DNA of 39,122 nt from Actinopolymorpha alba DSM 45243 (GTDB taxonomy: Bacteria > Actinomycetota > Actinomycetes > Propionibacteriales > Actinopolymorphaceae): contig NZ_KB892796.1 of assembly GCF_000373925.1 (NCBI RefSeq), forward strand, positions 1-39,122, in the 5' to 3' direction. The position numbers and the translations under genes are program-made. This document shows positions 1 to 6,840 of the stretch, in pieces (positions within the stretch are counted from its first letter, which is position 1; the number at the start of each line of letters is the position of its first letter). The notes beneath the pieces are model-generated. The model was not told the DNA's origin. It saw nothing but the letters and a program-made list of their open reading frames with translations, and ran no database searches.

Positions 1-181
1 AAGGTGTACACGATGTGAGACAAATGCCCGCCTTGTCCCCACATCACGGTCAGACCCGTCGATATCGTGCCGCGAAACCTTCAGCTGATGCCAAAAAGAG
101 GGCATCTACTTAACATTCGGCGAGCTTCACCCAGAATCCAGCAATGTGTTCGGCGCCAGAGGTTCTGAATTCGCCTCCGGT

Positions 182-227
182 GTTGTCATAGGAACCTCGG
201 CTAAGAGGCCGAGAAACCTCTGACAAC
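182..227. terminator. Long imperfect hairpin downstream of the NlpC/P60 gene
   Basis: Seen in sequence: outer arms GTTGTCA (182-188) and TGACAAC (221-227), inner arms AGG/CCT, and a perfect CTCGGC/GCCGAG stem (196-201/208-213) around a 6-nt loop. Mismatches are symmetrical, so the whole 46 nt folds as one rod. It lies 39 nt past the stop of the minus-strand NlpC/P60 gene. There is no U-tract, which is common for actinobacterial terminators. Read as a probably bidirectional terminator; a structured RNA end is an alternative. The rest of bases 1-265 holds no gene I can support, only a second small inverted repeat (GATGCC/GGCATC, 87-106). Confidence 0.5.
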
Positions 228-265
228 TCGGGGTTGGATCAGCGGGGTGGCCGGGTGGCGGGACC

Positions 266-1297
266 CTATCCCGGGCGGACGGCGCCGTAGTAGGGCATCT
301 CGCCGATCGGCGCGTACTCGACGCTCTTACCCGGACGCGGCGCGTGGATGATCATGCCGTTTCCGGCGTAGATGCCGACGTGGTGCATGTCGCTGTAGAA
401 GATCACCAGGTCGCCCACCCGGAGGTTGGAGCGGGAGACCTTGGCGGAGACGGCGTACTGCTTGCGCGAGGAGTGCGGGAGCGAGACGCCCGCCTGACGC
501 CAGGCCATCATCGTCAGACCTGAGCAGTCCCAGCTGTTGGGACCGTCGGCGCCGAAGACGTACGGCTCGCCGAGCTGGGCTTGGGCGTACGCCAGCACGA
601 TCGCACCGCGGCCACTGCCCGGCGGCGGAAGCGGGACCCGCTCGTCACCGCGGGAAGAACGGTCCTCGGCCCGCTGGCGCTCCTCCGCTGCCTCGAGCCG
701 GCGGCGTTCCTCGGCGCTGAGCTGGCTGAGGATGCGCCGGGCCTTCTTGGCGTTCGTGTCGGCGGCCTTCTTGCGCGCGGTGGCGGTGTCCTTGGCCTCG
801 CGGTAGCGGGTGAGCTCAGCCTCGCGGGCGGCCTTCTGCTCGGACAGGCGCTTCTGATCAGCCTGCAGTTGGCGCAGGAGATCACCCTGCTGGCCGGCGA
901 ACGCCTTCGCCGTGCTCATCTGCGCCAGGAACTCCTCGGGGTTGTCTGCCACGAGCAACTGCACGGTGGTGTCGAAACCGCCGGTGCGGTATTCGGCGGC
1001 GGCGAGTTGGCCGATCGTGGCGCGCATGGCGTCGAGCTTCTTCTGCTGCCGGTCGACGTCGCCTTTGAGCTTGCGGAGCCGGCGCGCGCTGGCCGCCATC
1101 TGGTCATCGAGCTCGTTGGCTTCTTCGGTGACCTTCTCGGCCTGTTCGTACAGCTCGTCGACCTGCTTGCGGACCTCATCGATGTCGCGAGAAGGCTCGG
1201 CGTAGCTCGACCCCGGAAGCGCGGCGACCACGGCGAGCGTGGCAGTGCCGAGAGCGAGCAGTGCGCGACCCAGAGGACGTCTGCGGCGATTCGACAC
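266..1297 (-). CDS. Secreted NlpC/P60 peptidoglycan endopeptidase with coiled-coil N-terminal domain
   Basis: A 343-residue exported protein expected to cleave peptide bonds within peptidoglycan stems. Residues 1-33 are a signal peptide: basic RRRR start, hydrophobic core, AYA-like end (SSYAEP). Residues 37-215 are a heptad-rich, Lys/Arg/Glu-rich coiled coil as in RipA/CwlO-type hydrolases. Residues 232-343 are the NlpC/P60 domain with catalytic Cys258 in DCSGL, His306 in HVGIY and a third polar residue, His318. The start is GTG at 1297 with an AAGGAAGGA Shine-Dalgarno upstream. A sigma-70-like promoter is visible at 1371-1399. I see no c-di-AMP (ydaO) riboswitch, which often precedes such genes. 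The coiled coil probably regulates the enzyme or recruits it to the division machinery (inference). Confidence 0.93.
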   Translation of the reverse strand: MSNRRRRPLGRALLALGTATLAVVAALPGSSYAEPSRDIDEVRKQVDELYEQAEKVTEEANELDDQMAASARRLRKLKGDVDRQQKKLDAMRATIGQLAAAEYRTGGFDTTVQLLVADNPEEFLAQMSTAKAFAGQQGDLLRQLQADQKRLSEQKAAREAELTRYREAKDTATARKKAADTNAKKARRILSQLSAEERRRLEAAEERQRAEDRSSRGDERVPLPPPGSGRGAIVLAYAQAQLGEPYVFGADGPNSWDCSGLTMMAWRQAGVSLPHSSRKQYAVSAKVSRSNLRVGDLVIFYSDMHHVGIYAGNGMIIHAPRPGKSVEYAPIGEMPYYGAVRPG

Positions 1298-1370
1298 GAG
1301 CAGCGGTCCTTCCTTTGCTCATACGACTGGCCGAGCTGACCAAGTCGTCCACGCAGGACCCCGGGGGGCG

Positions 1371-1399
1371 ACTCTAGTGATCGACCACCGATCCTTCAA
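1371..1399 (-). promoter_or_regulatory. Sigma-70-type promoter for the NlpC/P60 gene
   Basis: On the minus strand, TTGAAG (1399-1394) is separated by exactly 17 bp from TAGAGT (1376-1371). Both hexamers are close to the housekeeping consensus. Transcription would begin near 1364, leaving a leader of about 65 nt before the GTG at 1297. Not experimentally shown. Confidence 0.5.
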
Positions 1400-1532
1400 A
1401 CCCGCCCGGTGGCCACCTTGGTCGGCTTCCCGCTGCACGCTGTCGTCCTGGCATGAACCGGCAACGCCACTCCAGCAGATCGAGCTCGTCAAGGGTCGTT
1501 CGACACGCCCTCGGCAGGGTAACGTCATCCAG

Positions 1533-2132
1533 GTGATCGTGGTAACGGCTGCACTGAAGGGCGGGGTTGGCAAGACGACCACCTCGGTCTATCTCGCTGC
1601 GCTCGCGAGTTCCAACCGCCGCTCGGTCACCCTCGTCGACTCCGACCCACAGGCGAGCGCCGCGGAGTGGGTCGAGCACGCGACTGACGACCGCTTCCAA
1701 CGCATCGACGTCGTCGAAGCACCCACCGAACGCCTGCTCACCAGGGCGCTTGACCGGACCGCTTCCGATGGCGTCGTCATCGTCGACACCCCACCCGCGC
1801 ACGAACGCCTGCTCGCCAAGGCCCTCTCGCGGGCGAACGTCGTGGTGGTGCCCACCCGGGTGGGCGGGATCGAGACCTCGCGGGTGGAGGCGGTGCTCGA
1901 CATCGTTCCCGCCAGCACCCCGCGCGGGCTCGTGATCTGCTCGGCCCGGACCTTCACCCGTAGCTACCAGGACGCACTGGCTACGTGGTCGAAGGCGGGG
2001 GTCCCCGTCTGGGGTTCGGCGCCCGAACGCGTGGCCATCACGGCTGGGCCGACCGCGCCGCTCAGCAGCGACGGTCTCGACGCCTACCGCAGAGTCTGGC
2101 GCCGGGCGCAGACGGCCGCGCGCTCGGCCTGA
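1533..2132 (+). CDS. Orphan ParA/MinD-family P-loop ATPase
   Basis: A 199-residue ParA-like ATPase. The deviant Walker A, KGGVGKTT, lies at about residues 9-16, followed by VDSDPQ (switch/A' region) and the Walker B-like VVIVDTPP. The open frame extends 98 codons further upstream, but that part has no family similarity and overlaps the NlpC promoter. I therefore chose the GTG at 1533, preceded by GCAGGG; the GTG at 1539 is also possible. The protein is short, like plasmid or orphan ParA forms, and no ParB gene or parS-like repeat is visible. It diverges from the NlpC/P60 gene. Its cargo is unknown; candidates are chromosome or plasmid partition and positioning of a protein complex. Confidence 0.85.
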   Translation: MIVVTAALKGGVGKTTTSVYLAALASSNRRSVTLVDSDPQASAAEWVEHATDDRFQRIDVVEAPTERLLTRALDRTASDGVVIVDTPPAHERLLAKALSRANVVVVPTRVGGIETSRVEAVLDIVPASTPRGLVICSARTFTRSYQDALATWSKAGVPVWGSAPERVAITAGPTAPLSSDGLDAYRRVWRRAQTAARSA

Positions 2133-2153
2133 GCGGCCGCGTTCCTCGACGCG

Positions 2154-2166
2154 CCCCGCCGCGGGG
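2154..2166. terminator. Small GC hairpin between convergent genes
   Basis: CCCCG (2154-2158), a 3-nt loop and CGGGG (2162-2166) sit in the 44-bp gap between the ends of the ParA gene and the multicopper oxidase gene. It is short and has no T-run, so it is only a candidate terminator. Confidence 0.25.
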
Positions 2167-2176
2167 TCCCCGTCCC

Positions 2177-3703
2177 TCAGTGGCCGCGGGAGTGGTCCTG
2201 GAGCTCGCCGGGCCGCTGGCCGCGCTCGACGACGACGAACTGCCCCATCATTCCCTGGTCCTCGTGCAGGAGCAGGTGGCAGTGGTACATGTACGGCACG
2301 TTCGGGTCGGCGTAGTCGGTGAACCTCATGATGAGCCTGATCGGCACCTGGGGCGGCGCATAGACCGTGTCCTTCCACCCGGCGAGTTCGGGCGGCGGCT
2401 CCGCTCCGTCCACACTCAGGACCTGGAACTGCACGTCGTGAACATGGAAGCTGTGCGGGAGCCCGTCCTCGTTGACGACCTCCCAGATCTCGGTGGTGCC
2501 GTTGGTGACCACCTCGTCGATCCTGTCCATGCGCATCCGCTCGCCGTTGATCGTATGGTCGGACTCCAAGGCGAACGCCCGCGTCGTGCCCGCCTCCGAC
2601 TCCGCGATCCGCGGGACGTCGACCAGACGCGCGGGCAGCGCCGGGGACGCCGAGAGGGATGACGTGGCCCGCAACTCCAGCACGTCGAAGGTGTCCTCGC
2701 CCCCGGTCACCCTTCCGATGCCGAACAGCAGACCCAGGTCGTGCGGGAACGACCGCAGCACGATCCGTTCGCCCGGCTTCATCGACACCACGATCTCCGC
2801 ACGCTCGGCGGGGGTGAGCTGGATGCGGTTGGTTTCGTACGGCGCGCTCAGCAGCCCGCCGTCGGTGCCGATGAGGGCGAAGCGGCGGTCGTCGGCGAAA
2901 CCGAAGGAGTACGAACGCGCGGTGGACGCGTTGAGCAGCCGGAGCCGGACGCGTTCGGTGCTGACCTCGTAATAGGGCCCCAGGGTGCCGTTGACCAGGA
3001 GTGTGTCGCCGAGAGTCCCGGACGGGCTGCGCTCACCTTCGACGAACCGCCCGTCCCCGTCGAACAGCTTGTCCTGCACGATGACGGGGATGTCGTCGAT
3101 GCCGTACTCCCGCGGAAGGTCGAGCGCGGCCTCCTCCTCGTCGTCCACGATGAACATCCCGGCGAGCCCGCGGTAGGCATGCCGGCCGGTCTCGCCGTGC
3201 GGGTGCGGGTGATACCAGAGGGTCGTGGCCGGCTGGTCGATCCGCCAACTCGGTGACCAGCTCTGCCCCGGCTCCACCGGCTGGTGCGGTCCGCCGTCGG
3301 CGCTCGCCGGCAGGTGCATGCCATGCCAGTGCACGGACGTCGTCTCGTCGAGTTCGTTGCGGACGTTCAGGACCACCTGTTCACCCCGCCTGGCGCGCAG
3401 GGTCGGCCCCAGGTGGCTGCCGTTGAAGCCCCAGGTGTCGGTGGTCCGGCCCGGCCTGAACTCCGTCCGTCCAGCCTTCGCGACCAGCGCGAATGCCCGC
3501 TTGCCCGCCTGGATGGTCGATTCCGCGAGCGGCGGGATGGCCAGCGGCTGGTCGAAGGTCACCTCGACCCGGTTACCACCAGATCCGGTGCCGCCACGGC
3601 CGCCGCCAAAGGCGCCGCCGTTGGGCTCACAGGCGGTGGCCAGGGGCAGGGCGAGTGCGGTGCTACCGGCGAGCCGGAGGAGGTCTCGTCGGCTCAATCT
3701 CAT
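2177..3703 (-). CDS. Tat-exported multicopper oxidase (CotA/CueO/bilirubin-oxidase type)
   Basis: A 508-residue laccase-like enzyme that oxidises phenols, metals or Cu(I) with O2. The N-terminus has SRRDLLRLAG (twin-arginine) and ATAC at residues 22-25, which may be a weak lipobox. All four copper signatures are present: HWHG at 125-128, HPH within YHPHPHG at 164-170, HSFHVH at 417-422 and HCHLLLHEDQGM from 474. Cys475 is the type-1 ligand and Met485 the axial ligand, as expected for a high-potential three-domain oxidase. No long Met-rich insert is visible, unlike CueO. The gene follows the USP/LLM genes on the same strand after a 156-bp gap, so it may have its own promoter. A role in copper or manganese detoxification is inferred from the family. 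Confidence 0.93.
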   Translation of the reverse strand: MRLSRRDLLRLAGSTALALPLATACEPNGGAFGGGRGGTGSGGNRVEVTFDQPLAIPPLAESTIQAGKRAFALVAKAGRTEFRPGRTTDTWGFNGSHLGPTLRARRGEQVVLNVRNELDETTSVHWHGMHLPASADGGPHQPVEPGQSWSPSWRIDQPATTLWYHPHPHGETGRHAYRGLAGMFIVDDEEEAALDLPREYGIDDIPVIVQDKLFDGDGRFVEGERSPSGTLGDTLLVNGTLGPYYEVSTERVRLRLLNASTARSYSFGFADDRRFALIGTDGGLLSAPYETNRIQLTPAERAEIVVSMKPGERIVLRSFPHDLGLLFGIGRVTGGEDTFDVLELRATSSLSASPALPARLVDVPRIAESEAGTTRAFALESDHTINGERMRMDRIDEVVTNGTTEIWEVVNEDGLPHSFHVHDVQFQVLSVDGAEPPPELAGWKDTVYAPPQVPIRLIMRFTDYADPNVPYMYHCHLLLHEDQGMMGQFVVVERGQRPGELQDHSRGH

Positions 3704-3807
3704 CGCGTACTCCTACGAGTGGGGCCGCGTGGCGCGGAGTGCTGGGGCGGAGTGCCCCGCTCACCAGCGACGCTAAGAACGCCCGTCACTCACCGACAAC
3801 ACACGCC

Positions 3808-3840
3808 AGGGCGATCTCGCCCTCCCCCCACAGGGGTACG
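3808..3840. promoter_or_regulatory. Inverted repeats upstream of the multicopper oxidase gene
   Basis: AGGGCGA/TCGCCCT (3808-3814/3817-3823) is a near-continuous palindrome. Next to it, CCCC-ACA-GGGGTA (3826-3838) loosely resembles half of a copper-sensor (CsoR-type) operator. Both lie 105-135 bp upstream of the oxidase start. The CsoR resemblance is weak, as only one half carries GGGGTA. Listed as a possible operator only. Confidence 0.25.
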
Positions 3841-3859
3841 TCGTCACGGCAGGAGTTGG

Positions 3860-4726
3860 TCAGCCAATGCGCCGGCGGGCCTCGGCGATCACCTCGATGG
3901 TCGCCGCGTCGCAGGGGTTCGGGCTGCAGACCAGCTCCGCGACCCCCTCGGCCTCCCAGGCGGCGAACGCCTCCGCCAACCGGTCGGCATCAACCGGCAG
4001 GGACCGCTCGATGTCGTGGCCGACCAGGATCCCGGCGGTGCGTTCGAGGGTGGCCGGATCGCGGCCGGCCGCGGTGCACGCCTCGGAGAGCGCGCGGTTG
4101 GCCTCCCGGAACGCGTCATCTGGATCGCCGTACCACGCGAGGTTCCACGAGTCGGCGTACCGCGCGGTCAGCGCCAGCATGCGCGGCGACTTGGCCGCCA
4201 CCAGGATCGTCGGTGGTACCCGGCCGGGACGCTCGCGGACCGGCGCGTCGGTGACCTGGCGGTATTGCCCCTCGAAGGTCGCCCGGCCATCCCGCAGCAT
4301 CCGGGTGAGGATCTCCGTCGCCTCCTCGAACCGCCCGACCCGGTGGTCGAAGGGGATGCCGAAAGCGTCGAACTCCGGCTGGTGCCACCCCGCGCCGAGC
4401 CCGAGAATCAGCCGGTCGCCACTGATGTCCTGCAGGGTGTCAGCCATCCGCGCGAACACCGCGGGCGGCCGGAACGCGGTGCAGAACACCAGCGCGCCAA
4501 GGCGAACCGTCGACGTCGCCTCGGCCAGCCCGGTCAGGACGGTCCAGGCCTCCCACGGCGACTCGATGGCCTCCTCGGGACCGCCACCGAGGAGATGGTC
4601 GTAGACCCACACCGTGTCCAGTCCGCTCGACTCGACCTTCTGGGCAAGGGCCCGAAGCTCGGAGTAGGGCTGCGGAACGCCGGGCGCGGACAGCGCACCC
4701 ATCGGGAGCATCACACCGACTCGCAT
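3860..4726 (-). CDS. LLM-class F420-dependent oxidoreductase
   Basis: A 288-residue luciferase-like monooxygenase-fold enzyme of the actinobacterial F420-dependent group. These carry out hydride transfers on varied substrates using reduced F420 or FMN. Seen: an N-terminal beta-strand MRVGVMLP, GLDTVWVYDHLL after the first helix, ILGLGAGWHQPEF in the middle and PTILVAAKSPRMLALTAR, all typical of the TIM barrel. The ATG at 4726 lies 9 bp past the stop of the upstream USP gene, so the two are almost certainly co-transcribed. The substrate cannot be predicted. Placement beside USP and Hrp1 proteins suggests a low-oxygen or redox-stress role (inference). Confidence 0.88.
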   Translation of the reverse strand: MRVGVMLPMGALSAPGVPQPYSELRALAQKVESSGLDTVWVYDHLLGGGPEEAIESPWEAWTVLTGLAEATSTVRLGALVFCTAFRPPAVFARMADTLQDISGDRLILGLGAGWHQPEFDAFGIPFDHRVGRFEEATEILTRMLRDGRATFEGQYRQVTDAPVRERPGRVPPTILVAAKSPRMLALTARYADSWNLAWYGDPDDAFREANRALSEACTAAGRDPATLERTAGILVGHDIERSLPVDADRLAEAFAAWEAEGVAELVCSPNPCDAATIEVIAEARRRIG

Positions 4727-4735
4727 GGAACGAAC

Positions 4736-5209
4736 CTAGCGGAACGGGATCACGACCACCGGGCAGCGGGCGTGGCACACGCAGTACGAGCTGACCGAGC
4801 CGAGGCAGCTGGGCGACCCGGGGTCGCGCCCGTGGCTGCCGACGACCAGCGCGCTCGCCTTGCCGGCCATCGCGCACAGCGTCGGGCCGGGTTCGCCGTA
4901 GATGACCGACTGGTGGACAACGACGCCCTGGCGTTCCGGCGCGGCCCGGCGTACCGCGGTGTCGAGCAGGTCCTCGTGTGCCTGGCTCAGTGCGTCGAGT
5001 TCCTCCGGTGGAGCCGGCGGCGCGGGCAGGGCATCTGCTGTTGGCGGTGGCGTGAGCGAGCACACCGACACCGCGTGCACGACGCGGTGGGTACGCCGCG
5101 CCTGCTGGACCGCCCAGGCGAGCGCCCTCCGGGTCGCCGCGGATCCGTCCACACCCACCACGAGGACGCCCTGCGGCTCGTCGGTTCCGGCGTTCCGTGG
5201 CGTCGTCAC
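4736..5209 (-). CDS. Universal stress protein (UspA family)
   Basis: A 157-residue single USP domain with VLVVGVDGSAATRRALAWA at the start and a C-terminal G-2x-G-9x-G(S/T)-like nucleotide loop (GSHGRDPGSPSCLGSVSSYC). This suggests an ATP-binding USP of the kind expanded in actinobacterial dormancy regulons. The loop carries CLGSVSSYCVCHARC, with four cysteines in a short span, which is unusual and could be redox-sensitive. The GTG start at 5209 overlaps the stop of the upstream USP-CBS gene (GTGA, 4 bp), and a GAGGG ribosome site lies inside that gene. Translational coupling is likely. Confidence 0.9.
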   Translation of the reverse strand: MTTPRNAGTDEPQGVLVVGVDGSAATRRALAWAVQQARRTHRVVHAVSVCSLTPPPTADALPAPPAPPEELDALSQAHEDLLDTAVRRAAPERQGVVVHQSVIYGEPGPTLCAMAGKASALVVGSHGRDPGSPSCLGSVSSYCVCHARCPVVVIPFR

Positions 5210-6120
5210 CGTCGGCCCTCGCCCGGAGCGAGCAACGCCAGAAGATCGGTGGTGGTGAGGATCCCGACGATCTGCTCCTCCTCGGTGACGAGCACCGCGT
5301 CGTCCCGGCTCCTCAGCATCTCCTCGGCCGCTCCGCTGAGGCTGCGCGCCGGGGACACCTCCGCCGGCGGGCGGCGAGCGAGGTCAGCCGCGACCAGCGG
5401 CCGCCGGTGCGGCGACGCCGCGGCGAGTTCCCAGACCACGTCAGTCTGGTGCAGCAACCCCACGCACCGGCCGCGATCCATCACCGGCAGGTGGCGGACG
5501 CCGGCGCCCCCCATCAACAACAGCGCCGCCTCGGGGCCGGTCGTCCCGAGGACACCCATCACCCGCGTCGTCATCACGTCACGGACAGGGCGCTCACCGA
5601 GCGCGGGTGGCGCCGCTCCAGGGGTGGCAAGCGTGCCGGCCGCCGCCACCTCCGCGCCGGGTGCCGTGACGTCCGCGCCGATCTCAGGTACCAGGACCTC
5701 AGGTACCACGACCACCGGGCACTCGGCGCTGGCCACGCACTCCACCACGATCGCGGGAGGCGACGGACCCTGACGGAGAGCGTGGCCGAGTACCAGAAGG
5801 TCGGCGCCCTTGGACCGGCCGGTGAGGACGTCGAACGGTGTGCCGCGCAGGACCTCCCGGAACACCCGCTGGCGCAGCGGGTGCGGCGGCGGCAGCGCCA
5901 CCTCGACCGCGGCCTCGAGTACCTCCTGGTCCTGCTCGTCCTGCGCTCGGTCCGCGGCTCGGTCCTGCGCTCGGTCGTGGTTGGGCCTGGCCGGGTGCGG
6001 CGCGGCGAACACCGCGTCAACCGGGAGATCGAGGCGTTCGGCTTCTTCGGCCGCCCAGCGCAACGCCGCAGCGCTCGCCCGGGAACCGTCCACGCCGACA
6101 ACGATCCGCGCACCCTCCAC
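5206..6120 (-). CDS. Universal stress protein fused to a CBS-domain pair
   Basis: A 304-residue two-part protein. Residues 1-145 form a USP domain (IVVGVDGSRASAAALRWA at the start) whose nucleotide loop, LGHALRQGPSPP, is degenerate, so ATP binding by this half is doubtful. Residues 178-300 form two CBS motifs (VRDVMTTRVMGVL, HLPVMDRGRCVGLL and VGILTTTDLLALL), which normally bind adenine nucleotides. A low-complexity AQDRAADRAQDEQDQE stretch sits in the USP half. The GTG start at 6120 lies 50 bp after the hrp1-like gene, and the last 4 bp overlap the next USP. A nucleotide-sensing regulatory protein is likely; its partner is unknown. Confidence 0.88.
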   Translation of the reverse strand: MEGARIVVGVDGSRASAAALRWAAEEAERLDLPVDAVFAAPHPARPNHDRAQDRAADRAQDEQDQEVLEAAVEVALPPPHPLRQRVFREVLRGTPFDVLTGRSKGADLLVLGHALRQGPSPPAIVVECVASAECPVVVVPEVLVPEIGADVTAPGAEVAAAGTLATPGAAPPALGERPVRDVMTTRVMGVLGTTGPEAALLLMGGAGVRHLPVMDRGRCVGLLHQTDVVWELAAASPHRRPLVAADLARRPPAEVSPARSLSGAAEEMLRSRDDAVLVTEEEQIVGILTTTDLLALLAPGEGRR

Positions 6121-6170
6121 GCCGGACCACCACCCCCGGTTGGGCCTTGGAGCCTGACCCGCCCGGCTGG

Positions 6171-6593
6171 TCAGACCTTGGCGCCGCAGACCACCTCGAC
6201 AAAGTGACCCACCTGCTCCTCAGACAGGTTGCGGCCCAGGTCTGCTTCGCTGATCATGCCGACGAGCCGGTGGTTGTCGATGACGGGGAGCCGGCGGATC
6301 CGGTGGTCCTCCATCAACTGCAGCACCTGCCGGACGTCGGCGTTCGCCTCGACGGTGAACGGCTTGCCCTGGGCGAGTTCGCCGGCTGTCATCGTTGTCA
6401 GGTCGCGCCCCTCGGCCACCGCTTTCAGCACAATGTCGCGGTCGGTGATGATGCCGTGCAGCCGGTCGTCGTCACCACAGATGGGCAGCGCACCGACGTC
6501 CAGGTTCCGCATCTTCTTGGCGGCTTCCTGGAGGTTCTCGTGCTCCCCGATACATTGGGCGCCGGTGTGCATGATGTCGCGTGCCGTGGTCAT
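6171..6593 (-). CDS. hrp1: Hypoxic-response-protein-1-like CBS-domain protein
   Basis: A 140-residue protein made of two CBS motifs. MTTARDIMHTGAQC, GALPICGDDDRLHGIITDRD and RRLPVIDNHRLVGMISEADL closely match the layout of mycobacterial Hrp1 (Rv2626c), a DosR-regulon dormancy protein that is secreted or cytosolic and whose ligand is unsettled. The open frame runs 68 codons further upstream, but those residues are not family-like. The ATG at 6593 follows GAGGGGGG and matches the Hrp1 N-terminus. It is first in a minus-strand series with USP-CBS, USP and LLM genes. The upstream region carries a 19-bp motif also found upstream of the DUF305 gene at 34 kb. Confidence 0.9.
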   Translation of the reverse strand: MTTARDIMHTGAQCIGEHENLQEAAKKMRNLDVGALPICGDDDRLHGIITDRDIVLKAVAEGRDLTTMTAGELAQGKPFTVEANADVRQVLQLMEDHRIRRLPVIDNHRLVGMISEADLGRNLSEEQVGHFVEVVCGAKV

Positions 6594-6626
6594 CGTGGTG
6601 TTCGCCCCCCTCGCTGTCTGCCCATA

Positions 6627-6645
6627 CCAATCGGGACGTGTCGCG
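6627..6645. promoter_or_regulatory. 19-bp motif upstream of hrp1, shared with the DUF305 gene
   Basis: CCAATCGGGACGTGTCGCG begins 33 bp upstream of the hrp1 start. The same 19-mer with one change (C to T) is at 34440-34458 in the same orientation relative to its downstream gene. The core CGGGAC-GT-GTCGCG is an imperfect dyad (CGGGAC against GTCCCG with one mismatch), suggesting a dimeric regulator. GGGAC recalls DosR/DevR half-sites, but the spacing is 2 bp shorter and the flanks differ, so I do not call it a DosR box. Confidence 0.45.
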
Positions 6646-6799
6646 CGGAAACGCCCGTGCCCGCTCGCTGATCCGGCGGGGTTCAGGAGCCGGTTGGGCA
6701 GCTCCCCGTCGTTCATCCCGTTCTCATCGGATCCGAATGCCGCCCGGTCGGCGAAGGGCCGAGCGGTCACGGTTGCCGGGGACCTTCGCCACTTCACCC

Positions 6800-6840
6800 G
6801 TCAGGACATGCCGTACCCCGTAGTCAGGACATGCCGTACC
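6800..6840. repeat. 18-bp direct repeat (23-bp period) across the LacI gene 3' end
   Basis: GTCAGGACATGCCGTACC occurs at 6800-6817 and again, identical, at 6823-6840. The second copy contains the last codons and stop of the LacI-family gene, so the duplication copied the C-terminal codons and stop into the downstream spacer. Probably a replication-slippage duplication. Confidence 0.8.

Noticed and set aside
1298-1532. c-di-AMP (ydaO) riboswitch before the NlpC/P60 gene
   Set aside because: Such riboswitches are common there, but none of the conserved core sequence is visible and the predicted leader is only about 65 nt.
1239-1532. Extended 98-residue N-terminus for the ParA-like protein
   Set aside because: No family similarity, overlaps the NlpC start and promoter, and a GTG with ribosome site precedes the Walker A motif at the normal distance.
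3826-3838. CsoR copper operator upstream of the multicopper oxidase
   Set aside because: Only one half carries GGGGTA and the dyad is weak; kept as a low-confidence palindrome, not named CsoR.
3284-5773. A very long plus-strand open frame (829 codons) opposite the LLM, USP and oxidase genes
   Set aside because: Composition is Arg/Gly/Pro-rich with no family similarity, and it is antisense to well-recognised genes; a high-GC shadow frame.
6627-6645. DosR/DevR box upstream of hrp1
   Set aside because: Only a GGGAC half matches; spacing between half-sites is 2 bp rather than 4 and the flanks differ. No dosR gene is in the window.
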